This document shows, piece after piece, positions 46,026-58,752 of a DNA stretch of 64,000 nt. Position numbers and translations under genes: made by a program. The stretch is from positions 10,788,001 through 10,852,000 of the forward strand of contig NC_053049.1 of NCBI RefSeq assembly GCF_003473485.1. The letters are read 5' to 3'. The notes below the pieces were generated by a model. That model saw nothing but the letters and a program-made list of their open reading frames with translations. It did not search any database and had not been told where the DNA came from. Within the stretch, counting starts at the first letter, position 1. Every line of letters begins with the position of its first letter. Source of the stretch: Medicago truncatula (lineage: Eukaryota; Streptophyta; Magnoliopsida; Fabales; Fabaceae).

Positions 46026-46236
46026 CACCTTTTATGAAAGTGCCTTTTAGCAAGTTATCCTATTGACATTTTTTAAAAGACACTAATTAATAAAGGTATA
46101 ATTAAAAAGTGGAAATCACATCTTGATGGTGTATTTTTAACACTTTTATTAATTTCTTATACAAATCGAAACCTGCAAAAAAAAATAATGAAAATACAAT
46201 ATACAAAATCCAACCCCCAATTCATGAAATTGGATT
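44451..46236. other. Intergenic, no gene seen
   Basis: AT-rich, ending with a (TA)n microsatellite at 45956-46020. No domain or splice-consistent frame is visible. Confidence 0.6.
45956..46020. repeat. (TA)n microsatellite
   Basis: About 65 bases of perfect TA alternation. Confidence 0.95.
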
Positions 46237-46588
46237 GTCTAAAATATGGTTTTAGTCCCTGCAAATATGTCTCGTTTTGGTTTTAATCCTTGTAATTTTT
46301 TTTTTTGTTTTTGGTCCCTGCAAAATTTTTTGTTTTTGAAAATATTCCCTTTCAAAAACAAAAAATTTTGCAGGGACCTTTTTTAAAAACAAAATATTTT
46401 ACAGGGACCAAAAACTACAAAATTGGTTCAGTCATAATGTGCCACGTATGAAAATCATCACAAAAGTGGGGTCAAGGACTATTTTCAAAAACAAAAAATT
46501 TTGCAGGGACAAAAAACAATTTTTTTTTTTTACAGGAACTAAAACCAAAACGAGGCATATTTGCAGGGACTAAAACCATATTTTAGCC
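46237..46588. mobile_element. MULE-type MITE, complete (352 bp)
   Basis: Flanked by a perfect 9-bp duplication AATTGGATT (46228-46236 and 46589-46597). The right end reversed reads GGCTAAAATATGGTTTTAGT and the left end GTCTAAAATATGGTTTTAGT. The middle has its own inverted pair CCCTGCAAAATTTTTTG / CAAAAAATTTTGCAGGG. A half copy lies at 25395-25621. Confidence 0.92.
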
Positions 46589-46963
46589 AATTGGATTTAA
46601 TTCAACGGAGGACAAAACAAAACATGGAGGATTCATGGAGAGAGAAAGAAGAATTGGGGAATATAATAAAGATGATTCATGAAGGGAGAAAGAAGAAGAA
46701 ATATTAATGGAGGAATCATGCTCAAGTAAGAAAGATGAACATAATTACGATCAATTATCCACGTAGTAGAAAGATGGTCTGGGTTTAGAGGGATGCGATT
46801 TTCATCAAAGAAGATCAAAAGATAAAAATGGGTTTATTAGAAATAATGTAGTAGGAGAGGAGAGATACATGTGTTTTTTAAATGGATTTTTTTTTATTCA
46901 TTTATTTTAGATCTAATGGTTAAGAATTATTCTCACCATTCTCGTATAAAGAAGACATATATG

Positions 46964-47012
<49 letters not shown>

Positions 47013-47015
47013 GTT
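46589..47015. other. Intergenic, no gene seen
   Basis: AT-rich DNA with GAAGAAGAAATATT-like purine runs and a (TA)n tract at 46965-47009. Confidence 0.5.
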
Positions 47016-47294
47016 TGCTAGGATACACCCACTAATTTTTATTAAGGTGTGTATTAACAAATATATAACTAAAAAGTTGTTAAATACACCTTAAAGTGAA
47101 TGTTGCTAAAACACACATTCTAAAAAAATAAGTGGGTGTATGTTAGCAACTCCTATAAGCATTTGCTAAGATACATCCACTTATTTTTTAGGTGTGTTTT
47201 AGCAAGTTATAACTAAAAAGTAGTTAAATACACCTTAAAGTGTAGTTTGCTAAAATACTTCCACATAAAAACTAAAGAGTGTGTTATAGCAAAT

Positions 47295-47320
<26 letters not shown>
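47012..47320. mobile_element. Two adjacent MITEs with TTTGCTARRATACAYCCAC ends
   Basis: The unit at about 47014-47151 starts TTTGCTAGGATACACCCACT and ends AAGTGGGTGTATGTTAGCAA. The unit at about 47163-47309 starts TTTGCTAAGATACATCCACT and ends with a decayed copy (GTGTGTTATAGCAAAT). Each has an internal GTTAAATACACCTTAAAGTG. (TA)n tracts flank the pair on both sides. Confidence 0.75.
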
Positions 47321-47332
<12 letters not shown>

Positions 47333-47943
47333 TATAATTAAATGCATAGAATGAGGAGCTCTTTGCTAAAAAAAAAATGCAATAGAAAAGTTGATAGACA
47401 GATACATTGGTATCTAGGAATTTTTTTTCTTTTCGTTAGTTTAGATAAAATAAATTTAAATTATAGATCACATGTTCACACAACATTGTTTAAGAATAAC
47501 TTATTTAATTTAGTTTTTATTTACATTCTTACGATTTTAATATTATCAATTGAACTGGATCTAGGAATGAATAAATTATTTTTATAAATAAATAAATAAG
47601 TTGATAATTAGCAATAAAATTAAATTTACTAACTCAAAAATATTCAAATTAGATGGTAAAAAATATCTTTCACCTTAACCAAAGTCTTAAATTTAAATCT
47701 AACTTTTTGTAAGAAGGAAATACAACAAAGTTAAAATGTAGTTCTATTGGTTTTGAGATACTAGTCTTTATTAAGCAACAACAATTTATTGATAATAAAG
47801 CATTAACCAACAACAATTTATTATTGATAATACACCTGAGATCTATCAAGAACTGCATTTCAGTATCCCCATCTTCACATATTCACTCACTCCTAATTTC
47901 CCCGCGAAAATAAAAAGATAATCGGGGAAGTTAAATTAAATCA

Positions 47944-47951
47944 TATATAAA
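47944..47951 (+). promoter_or_regulatory. TATA box of the golgin gene
   Basis: TATATAAA 64 bases before the golgin start codon, with the likely transcription start near 47976. Upstream, TTTCCCCGCGAAAA (47897-47910) contains a TTTCGCGG-like E2F word. Confidence 0.5.
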
Positions 47952-48014
47952 GGCTTAATCTCCACGCACAAACATCTTCATCTCTTGCTGCAAATTTTAC
48001 GAGGGATTTGAATC

Positions 48015-51000
48015 ATGTGGAGCACCATTGCTAATTTGAAAGAGAATTTGAACAAGATCGCACTCGATGTTCACGACAAAGACGAAGAAGAAGATGAAGT
48101 GAGCAAGGAATCTTCTGTCTCCGATAGCTGGAATTCTAACGGATTTGTCCGTTCTAATGGTGTTGATCGTGTTTTGCTTTCTGAGGTTAATTTCACTCTC
48201 TCGATGCTTATATCTTGAAATTGTTTGTGTTTAACTAACTATACAGCTATATATAGCTAGTCTTAGAATAGCAAATCCTACACTTACGAAAACATACGCT
48301 CTGGTCTGGTCACTCACTGTTATAAGCAAAAAAAAATAAAAATTCGTTGGTTGGATAAATAATGTATATGGTCTATATTATAGGCTGGAGGGTGTATTTA
48401 TAAAAGGTATATCTCGGAGTTCGGCCAATTGTACCTATGTTTACTTTCTATGGTCCAGATTATAAGTTTATCCATGAACCACTTCGGCTATGGTTGCTTG
48501 AGCTGGGAATGTTGATGGCTGTTGATTAGCTTAGATTTTGTTTGGGAGTTTGGAGGGAGGAGAGGGGAGGGAAAGATAAAGAAATCTATAACCTTATTTG
48601 AGAGTATTTTTGTAGAGATTGAAAGAGAATGTTTATGATTAATATAATTTTTCTTAAGTTTCAAGAGTATTATAGAAAGATTGAGAGGATTTGAAGAATT
48701 TTCTTGTACACTTCAAAATTCTCCTCCAATACATTTTTTGAATGGACAAAACGTATGTGCATTTCCTTACACGCTTTTCGTATGGTTCTTAACTAAAAAT
48801 ACATTTTTTGTGGCTATAACAAACTTTGAGAAGATTGTGAATTTGAGGAAATCATTTTTCGAAGAAGCCAAACTAGCCCGCCGAAATTGGCACCGAAGAG
48901 AAATCGAACTTGAGACCTTGAGACTGGAACACACTCCAAGTCTCAAGTCAACACCACCGGGCCAACCCAAGTGGTTTATGAAGACATATGTTCACTCATT
49001 TTATGATAATTCTTATTTTCTAAAATAAATAAAATAGCTTTCCAGCTTTCTAACTTTATGGATGCAGTAGTATAAATAAAATCTCTCATTTCCAATTCTA
49101 CAGCCTTCCATTGAAAATTTAGCAGAACGTTCGTTGAAGAAAATTTGTTATCAAATGCCCTGTTATCTGCTTACAATAGTAAGAGGAGTGGTATCAAGTA
49201 GCAACACATTCTCTATTACAAACTTAGCAACACTCTCTTTTACTAGTTGAAATTCAAATTGGTCCCTCTAAATTGAGATACACATAAATTTAGCGAAACT
49301 CATGAATTTCAAGTTATAGGAGGGAGTACATTGAAAATGTGTGTTAGACAATTTGTTGCTAGCATTTCTGTGGTAATAATATGGTTAAATAAAATGCAAC
49401 TTTGTTACAATAAAGAAAAATCATTTCATTTCAACCTTTCGTGTGCTTCTCATAGATAGAACAGTACAAAGCGGAAATCGAGAGACTTCAAGCCTCTGAG
49501 GCAGAAATTAAAGCACTGTCAATAAATTATGCAGCTCTATTAAAAGAAAAAGAGGTGCGACTATTACATTCCAACATTTATGTATTGTAATATTAATCTG
49601 TACTTTTTTGTTTTCTCTTGTTTTTCATATGCTGGAACTATCTTTTAGAACATGGTAGGATGAGTCCCGTGCAAAGTCAACATTGAAGTCCAAAGTGCTC
49701 TTGTTTGAGGGGGTGTGTTTTCTAAAGTAAAGTTCTAATCATTTCCCCCTCTCCTTCAAAACCAGAGGACTTTTAATTTACTTGAATACATAGTATAGTT
49801 ATATCTTCATTATGTGCTCTTAATGCTTGGTCAGCTGTAAGCCACACACCATGACAATAATGAATACATAGTAAAAAAAATGCCTGAGTACATAGTCTTT
49901 GGTTGAAAGTTTTGCATACACTGGATCTTGGATAATAGAAAGCGAAATTTTGATGATACAACAATTTATCCTTAATTACATATTTTTCATTGATGACCTA
50001 TGTTAAAATTAACCATCCGGTCATTTCCTTTGCAGGATCTGATTGTTAGATTAAATAAAGAAAATGGTTCAATAAAGCAGAATTTGGAGGCTACAAATGC
50101 TGCTCTGAGTGCCTCCAGAATTGAAGGTTCTAGAGCATCTACAAGTGGCACTTCTTCAATCAAGGTAGTCCTGTATTCTAATTTTTGGGTCTCTGTCCTA
50201 TGTCGGATTGATTTTCATGGCGTTCTCATCTTGAAGTGCACCTTTTGTTCCTTTTTTTTTTTTTTTTTTTTTTTTGTAATGGACATGGCCTAGAATTTGA
50301 TTTTTCTGTTTTCATAATGCAAATATTTCTTTCATTTGTATGTAATTTTGATTTGATTTATAACATTTTGATGAGTCTCTTTATATTTTATATATTTAAT
50401 TTAATGATGAGTGAACTTGACAACAGATGTATGAATGCCTTCTAGGAGCTTGCAGATTCAGTTGATGGAAAAAATAGGTCCTCAAAAGCTGTGCAATATT
50501 CCCCAGAGATAAGAAAGTTGAAGTTAGAACTAAAGCAAGAACGTGATCAATTGACAAATGTTCAACTAAAATTTCGCGGTATTTTAATTTTACATTTAGA
50601 ATGTGTAAATTTTAATATCATGTAAATAGAAGCTGTGTATAACTCTTGACTTTTTCTTCACTGTCAGAGGAACAGGAATTGAACAAATCTTTTCGGGTGG
50701 AGCTTAAAAAGTTAAAATCGGAAAGAGAAAACGTGAGTTTATATTTTGGTAAATATATAAATTTAAGTGATTATAGCTGCAACACTACATAATTCAAACT
50801 TAAAAAAGCAAATTGAGATAAAGGAATAGATGCACATATGACATGACTGTTACAACCTGTTGATTCTGCGATGTCTTCTGCACTTGATAATTTTACCATT
50901 CTTAGTACTATTTTTAGTGACATGACATGTTGCATTGTAAGAAAACAATTGATCTGGAGCACCTTAGTAAATTGTTCTGGCCTTCAGAAATACCCTTTGA

Positions 51001-54000
51001 ATTATAGTTTTTATTCATTTTACTGTTAAAAGACTCATTAGACACTTTGTCAATACTAGACCATACTTTCTCACAAGAATGCTCTCATATATAAAAATAG
51101 CTTTTGATAGACACAACACAATGAGATTTGGTATCAAATTACCAATAGATGGATCAAAGGCATGCATATATCCGCCCTTTCCTTTCTATAAAAAAATTAA
51201 AAAAAACCTTGCTGTTATGAATTCAGAAATCTATCCAAATTGAAATTTTTCCATTTTGTCTTTATCAAATGAAGTGATTGGTTTGTTATGGACAGAAACT
51301 AAAAGAGAATATAGGTAGCCTTTCCCAGTGCTTGAAATCGCCATATATTTTTTCCTTAAGATGATATTTTTCTGATATTGAGAAGGAATAACTTGACCTT
51401 TTTCTGGTTACATTCTGAACTCTTTTATTGCATCATTGAGCAATCGGAATCTTTGCAAGAAATTGTACACTTTTGCAATGTCAACATCTGGATTGCATAG
51501 TTGTTGGTTATCTAACCATATTTAATATTTTTTTTCTTGAAAGACATCAAAGGAGACGAGCAAAATACAAAATGAATTGAATGAGAAAGCATCAGAAATA
51601 AAGCATCTACAATTTGAGCTGACTAGACGGCAAAACGAAGAATCAGTGGAGGCTTTTGATAGCTTGAAAAGACTAATCAAAACCTTAGAGAATGAAAATA
51701 CCAATCTTAAGGTTGTTAGATATATGCTTTATTTATTTTAATTTTTTTGGTGGATTAATGCTTTATTTATTTTATTGCAACTTAAAAAGTTTCTATTATC
51801 TTATCGCTCAAAAAATGATAATGTTGCTTTTCTAATATTTTGCTTGAGAAGCACTCTGATAAGATCTTTTCTTATTATTAGATGGAGAAGAGTGAAATTG
51901 AGGCCGCTCTTGAAAAAAGCAGGAAGTCTTTCACTGAAAAAATGTTGTCGGATGCTTTTCATATTCAGAAAAAGGATTTAAGCAGCATCAGTGATGTGAG
52001 CCAAAACTCTTTAAAAATATGTACTTTACAGATTATGCATTTAAAATCATGTTAATGTTTATTTTCTACTTTCCTTTTTGGGGCCGGACCATTGGCTTTT
52101 GGTAACAGATGCCAGATCATTCTGACAATTTTCCTGGAAAGGAAGAAATGGAAAGATCCTTACAAAAGCTAAGTAACGATTTAAAGGAAACGCGGCGGGA
52201 CAGGGACAAAGCATTAAAAGAATTGAGCCGCCTTAAGCAGCATTTGCTGGAAAAGGTTTGATTCTTTTGCTTTATGTCTGTTTTCTACAACAGAATCAAT
52301 GATGAGTAGGCATGACATTCAAGAGGATTGATGGTCCGATTACCTTAATTTTATATTTGTATAAAATATGTTTTTGTGATGCATTTTTTGTGTGAAATAA
52401 TTAAATTTCACAGGCTTGTACTCCTGTTGGCTGACAAAACATAGTTGACTATATTTTAGTATACAATTAGACTGAGACACATCAAATGTATCCACATTGA
52501 TTGTTGGATTCTTGCTAATTAGTAATGCCGAATTTCCATTACAATGTTTTCTTTATAGCAATCATATGAATTTTGAATAGTATATTACGTGGTCATGATA
52601 ACATCAAATAGCTCGTTTGGTTACAAGCCAATGCTTATTGAGGCGGAAATTTTTTAGTTGATCATTACAATCCAAACAATAAATTTTCTGGAAAATATTT
52701 TGGTAAGTTTTTTGCTTTCCGAAATTCATTTTGCAGTGAATAGAAATAATTTTGAGAGAATTAAAATTTATGTTGAATAAAATTGATTCTAGATGCGAGA
52801 CATACAAAATATAACCACATTTTCCCTTTAAAAGTGATATTACTTTATCATCCAAACAAGATCATATCTTTCAAACTCACAAACAAAATTTTCTAACCTT
52901 AGTTCTTCAGAATTAGTTCTTTCAGAATCAAATCTTTCAAAGTCAATTCTACCACTAAAACAAATGGAACCTAACTGGGGCACACAAATGCATTGTAATG
53001 ATAAATATACTACCTTTTTATTTTCCTAATAGTGAGATGTGGTTATGATTTAGTTTCTCCTGTTCTGTAATTTGGACGGATTTGTTGACCTATTAATTGT
53101 GTTATTGTGTGATAATTTTGGCTGACATTTAGCATTTTCATTTATTTGATAAGACTCTACTGGGTAGTATAATTTTTTCTACATTATTATTTATTAACGG
53201 AGTCTAGAAGAGTTCCAGTTGCACTGTACTGGATAGATGTAGTGTATGAATATCAACTTGTCTGCAGCACCAACAATAATTTACTCGTTGCTTTTCATCT
53301 AGGCATCTGAGGAAGCAGAAAAAATGGATGAGGATAGTATAATCATTGAAGAGCTTCGTGATAGCAATAACTATTTAAGGGCTCAGATATCACATCTCGA
53401 GAGAACTCTGACGCAAACAATTGCAAGTCAGGAGGAACTGAAGATGGCAAACAATATGGAAACTCTAAAGTCCAGGGAAATCATTGATGACCTGAATAAA
53501 AAGCTTACGAATTGTTTGAGCACAATAGATTCTAAAAATATTGAACTTTCAAATTTACAGACAGCTCTTGGACAGTACTATGCTGAAATTGAAGCCAAGG
53601 TATACAAACATGCTGCCTTTCCATTTTTATTCATAAATTAACAGAGAATTGTTGGGATGTTAATTTTCCCTCTTACAGTTTTATGTCAATGCTTTTGTAA
53701 GTCCATGTACTTGTGTCAATAACTTTGAGTAATTTACATGTGCTATTTTGTTATTCCTTAGGAACATTTAGAAGAGGAGTTAGCCTGGGCAAGAAAAGAA
53801 ACAACTAAGCTTTCTCAACTGTTGAAAGTATGGCTCTCTCATTCTCTAAATACAATATATGGACCATATGGACACGCTTTTATTACATTATATGCCATTC
53901 ATATTTGTTGATTTTGTGCATCCTGTGTTATTTGCATTGTTCCCCAAAGTTTTGCTAGAGTATTTTGATCTAGTTCTTTTTCTTAACTCAAGGAGAAAAA

Positions 54001-55868
54001 GTTACCTTGCATTTTTTTTATTCGGTATCATGTAGATTAAATGGTTATTCCTATTACCAGGATGCATATCAGAGAGCAGATATATCAAAGGCCGAAAATG
54101 AAGAAACTTTGGCCAAGCTTTCCCAATCTGAGAAGGCACAAACTGAATGGAAAGGTAGAGTAAGCAGGCTTGAGGAAGACAATGCCAGATTGAGGCGTGC
54201 TGTTGAGCAGAGTATGACACGGTTAAATAGAATGTCAGTGGATTCAGATCATCTCGTTGACAGGTTAACCTGCTTGTGCTCTTAGTATATTTTTCTTGCG
54301 AATTCTGCTTGACCATGCGATTTCTGATAAACTTATGAAATCCTAGACGTGCAACTATGTTTATTACTTTTCCCTTTTTTTAAAAGGATAATCATTGCAA
54401 TCTTGTAAATATGAATTTGTGCTGAATTTAGACTTGTGATAATTTGATGATTTCTATCATTCTGTTGCTTTTGTTTGATACAGTAACAGTAGACTGTTAT
54501 TCTAATATAAATTGTATTGGTTGCAGGCGTATTGTTATCAAATTACTTGTGACGTATTTCCAGAGAAATCACAGCAGGGAGGTATGAAAATCTTTTATTT
54601 TGATTTGTTTCAGTTGCATTGTGACGGACTGGAATGGAAGCCCCATATTCTTCATTATGCATGAAATTGTCATAAATTGTGTTTGCATGTGGTTGGTTGT
54701 ACATAAATGAGGAGGTGTGTGACTTAAATGGATAAGATTGCCAGGGTAGGCTTTGAAGAATTGATAATTTAATGCGATATTGGTTGATATTTTAACACAT
54801 TAATGGGAATGTTCACAAAATTATATCCTTTATTTGCATTTGTTTCTTCTTGCATTTTGCTATGGTTGCATTTCTTATTTTGTTTTATTGGCGGTGTGGC
54901 TGTGTTCTTTTATCTGGTTTGTGCGTTGCCTTTGTTTGTTAATCCTCCGCTTAATGTTTATGATGACGGGGACAGGTTTTGGATCTAATGGTTCGCATGC
55001 TAGGATTCTCTGATGAAGATAAGCAAAGGATAGGCATTGCTCAGCAAGGTGCAAGCAACAGTGTTATTCGAGGAGTTTTCCGGCTGCCTGGCCGCCTGGT
55101 GGGAGGCATTTTGGGAGGAAGTTCGACTGAAGCAGCGGCAAATGCAGGATCTCATAACCAGGTAACTTTTCATCTTATTTTTTTCTCCGTTGGGGGCTAT
55201 TTACATGAATCTATGAATTACTATCTAGTCGTGTGTACTTTATAATGTCAAATTGTTGATTACTTTCCTACGAATATGCTGTCCACCTTGGAACTTTTGA
55301 AACTTGTGTTGATTTTATTAGTCCCAATGGACAATAGTAGTGTCTTGGCATAGAACATCTTCCACATTTATGCCAGAGAATGCTATACAAGTTCTACTTA
55401 GAACTTATCAACCAAAACATTATTCTCTAAATACAATATACCAAATTTTTGAACTTTGATATGAAGCTCTCTTACCCTGAATTTAGATTTAATCGAGTAC
55501 TTTTTCCATTGCAGTCTTTTGCAGATCTGTGGGTTGATTTTCTTCTAAAGGAAACTGAAGAAAGAGAAAAGAGAGAATCAGCAGGAAATCCAGGTACATC
55601 CACTGAAAATTTACATGATAAAAGTCCAGATACTATTTCCACTACTCCCCCACTTCCCAATCAGAGGTTTGGATCTGTTCCACTTCCACCACTTCCCAAT
55701 CAGAGGTCTGCATCTGCTTTTCCAATAAATTCAACAAATCAAAACCTCAGTCTTCTTCCTCCTAGCTACCTTCAGCGTCCTGAAAATTTTGGTTCTGACT
55801 TCTCAACAGTTCCTCTTACACCATCGGATGCCAAAACTTCTGGTTCGAACCTGATTCCGAGATACTGA
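48015..55868 (+). CDS. Golgin with GRAB domain (golgin candidate 3/4 type)
   Basis: A coiled-coil Golgi tether. Fourteen exons join in frame: 48015-48185, 49456-49554, 50036-50164, 50446-50578, 50668-50732, 51544-51711, 51882-51995, 52109-52255, 53303-53599, 53762-53827, 54061-54263, 54527-54581, 54976-55161 and 55515-55868, giving about 728 residues (Arabidopsis GC3 and GC4 are about 710-725). The start MWSTIANLKENLNKIALDVH is the family hallmark. Residues about 60-510 are a long Glu/Lys/Leu-rich coiled coil. The GRIP-related ARF-binding (GRAB) domain follows at about 530-590 (RRIVIKLLVTYFQRNHSREV, then MVRMLGFSDEDKQRIG), then a conserved GGILGG stretch and a Ser/Pro-rich tail. In Arabidopsis the GRAB domain binds the small GTPase ARF1. 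All introns are GT-AG. Confidence 0.95.
48540..48985. repeat. MITE-like and SINE insertions in golgin intron 1
   Basis: About 48540-48740 has GTTTGGGAGTTTGGAGGGAG-type ends and a loose inverted AGAATTTTC structure. About 48875-48985 on the minus strand is another SINE type (GGGTTGGCCCGGTGGTG, then GACTTGGAGTGTGTTCCAGT and AAGTTCGATTTC as B-box), diverged from the other SINEs here. The intron otherwise holds only short frames. Confidence 0.6.
52600..52985. repeat. MITE-like insertion in golgin intron 8
   Basis: CTCGTTTGGTTACAAGCC at the left and AAAACAAATGGAACCTAAC at the right are loosely inverted, with paired CCAAACAA words inside. This is a common form of plant MITE. The boundaries are approximate. 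Confidence 0.5.
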
Positions 55869-58752
55869 ATAGACATTTGATCTTGCACTTAATCTGAGGT
55901 ATATATAATTGTTTTTTAAATTGTATGCATGCGATCTTGTTCAATTATTTCTTTCTCATTCAAGATGAGAGTTCTTTTCGCAAAGAGGGAGAAGGGTGAG
56001 GGGGTACTTTCAAATGTCTAAAGTATTTTTGTTTCCAATGCCTTCATTATCTCGTCATTTTTGTGTGTATTCACGCATATAGTTTTGAAAAAAAAATCCT
56101 GTTGTATATGTATAATAATATAATTCTATCTCTTCAATGTATATTATACACTTAAAATCCTGTTGCACCTATAATATATTAGTATTATCTATTTTGTAAT
56201 GCATAAACAAAATGTTTCATGTGCGTATACCTAATTTAATCTAATCTTATGGTATTGAAATTCAACAATTGTTATCATAATCGTCGTCCATACATTCATA
56301 GAAATATACTTTCATGTGTGTTATATATATGTGGGGAAATAGTCGGCCAAAAAGTTCAGATTCGTGTTTTATATAGTCACTGAAGAAAGTGATCATCATT
56401 AAATTTAGTATCAATTAGGAATGGATATAAAGATCCAAGAAAATTGCATGGTATCCGATTGAGGTGGGTCAAATATAGAGGTGGCTAGAATGATCATAGT
56501 GAACTCGGTTGGCTCACTTGTAAAAGGGAGTTGAGTTTAGTTGCCTCACATTTTTTGAGTGAAAGTTAGCTTACTTTTTGGTGAGTTAGAAAAAAGGACA
56601 ATACTTAACCTACATTGATAGATTTTGACCGTTCAACCTGTTTCTCTCACGAAAAACGATTTCTTTTATGAATTGTTGGGTAACTCATCTGATTTAAGTG
56701 AAGGGTTAAGTATGTTAATAAGTTAAAAGATCATGGTTCAAGTTTTTCAGCCAAGAAAAATGAGTATTTTCTACGTGGAACAGTAAAAATTGCCTCTAAG
56801 GAACACGAGGTAAGGGTGTCCTAACTTTGACCTTGTGGGTTGGATGAATCAACTATAACCTATTTGTTTTTTTCAAAGTCAGTACAAATGCGTAAATATA
56901 TTCATAAAAAAACAAAAGTAATAAAAATTTGAATACCTGTATCGGGACGTATTGGGGCGTCTCGGTATCGGATACGTGTCGGATACGATACTTCACCATT
57001 TTTGGAGTATCGGGGCTTGAGAGAATACGAGCTTCTCTTCTTTCCTTTCCTAATTTCTCTAAAAAAATGTTGGCTGATAAAAGATTAGTATATAGTACGG
57101 GCATACAAAAAATAACAAATAAGAAAAGATAATTATTAAAATTTTCCTTCAACTTTTAGTCCCTATAAAATTTTCAATCACTACTTTTGGTCCCTATTTA
57201 AAGTCAATTTTAGTATTTTTGAATGAAATTGTGCAGAAATGTGTAGAATATTGTAAAAATATTTTTCAAAAAAAATTAGAATTTTTTAACTAAACATAAA
57301 TTTAATATGAATTTTTAACCATCAAAAATATAAAAATTCATATTAAATTCACGTTCTTTTAAAAAATTTTAAATTTTTTTGGGAGAGATTCTTATAATAT
57401 TATGAATTTTTCTGCAAAATTTTATTTAAAAATACGAATTCAACATATGATTTTATTTTAAAGGAGGGACCAAAAGTGAAGATTGAAAATTTTTAAGGGA
57501 TTAAAAGTTGAAGGAAAATTTTAGATAGACTAAAACGAAAAGTTGGTATATTTATAGGGACCAAAATCATATTTAACCCTATTTTTAATGTGTAAATGTC
57601 CGATCAAGATCACCATTTTAAAATAAAAAAAATTACATTTATGTCATTGATTTGCTTCATCGAGATTTATGAAAGGTGTAAACTGTAGATTCCAACTCAA
57701 CGTGAGTTGAGTCCATCATCCCCCGCACAACGTCAAAACAAGCACACTAACAGAGGCACCGTGAGTGTTGAAACCAGAAAAAAGCATTGAATTTTGGTAT
57801 GAATTGCGTCTAAGTTCATCCAATGATATGGAAAGAATAGTTTCTATTTATGTGTTTATTGTTCCCAATCCAAGTCATTCCAATTATACTCCTAATCTAG
57901 ATTCATCAGATCCTAAAATAGAGGAGAAAAGGTTGATCTCTTTGCCAGATGACCTTTGAAGCACATACCGAACAGGACAGACACCAACCATGCCTACTAT
58001 TATACCATTAAAAAAAGGAGTCCATCTTTAAATAATTGGCATATGTACTGCCAAATCGTCTACCTTATTAGATAAAGGACGGTTGTTCCACGGAATATTG
58101 ATGTTATAGACTCCAATTTGTCATAAAGTTAGAAATTCCTATGTATGAAATATTACTATGAATAAATAATTCCCACATTTTTTTTTGGTAGTGTAATTCC
58201 CACATATTTTCTATCAAAGAATATTGCCTTAGTTTTTTCTTGGAAAAGTTGTAAATTTATGACACAAACACTTCAAAATAAAAGAAATTAATGTCTTGAT
58301 TTTCAAAAATATCTCGACAGAAATTCATTTAAACCGAGAATGCTAATAAGTACCCTTAAAATAATAAAGGAACAACATATTAACTCAGTCAAGTTTAGCA
58401 TAAATGAATAAAAACAATACCTTTACCAAGATATTTTTAAAATAACACGAATCATCAGGGTGCATTTCCAAACATTTTTCGCAGCACAAAAAAATGAAAA
58501 CCCAAATATTTTAATCAAAAAAAACTTTTAACATGAATATTAACTTTCAGCAAAATCCCAGCGAAGCTAATCAATCAAGGACTACAAGATGTCCAAACAG
58601 AGTAGCCAATAAAATCCATTTTCAAAATTGTAAACTACATCTTCCCAAGTATCAATACTGCCTAGAAACAATCCAAAAAAGGCTAGGTATATAAAAACAT
58701 TCAAGAGTGAAGCCTCTTTTTTCTTCTAGCTGGAGCACACATTCTAAAAACT
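55869..58752. other. Intergenic between golgin and reticulon genes
   Basis: Begins with the golgin 3' region. 56940-57010 is a CGATACG-word repeat like the one at 701-960. 57138-57580 is the right part of a MITE-like element. The 64-codon frame at 57765-57959 is open but unrecognised. Confidence 0.5.
57138..57580. mobile_element. MITE-like element with AGGGACCAAAA inner ends
   Basis: An inverted pair of about 58 bp: AAAATTTTCCTTCAACTTTT (57138) and its reverse at 57503-57522. The right side continues to GGGACCAAAATCATATTTAACCC (57558-57580), while the left equivalent is missing, so the left end is truncated. The inner part has AATATGAATTTTTAACC palindromes. Confidence 0.65.

Noticed and set aside
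57765-57959. 64-codon frame as a gene
   Set aside because: No start context, no promoter, and no recognisable family. It may be a retroelement scrap but this could not be supported.
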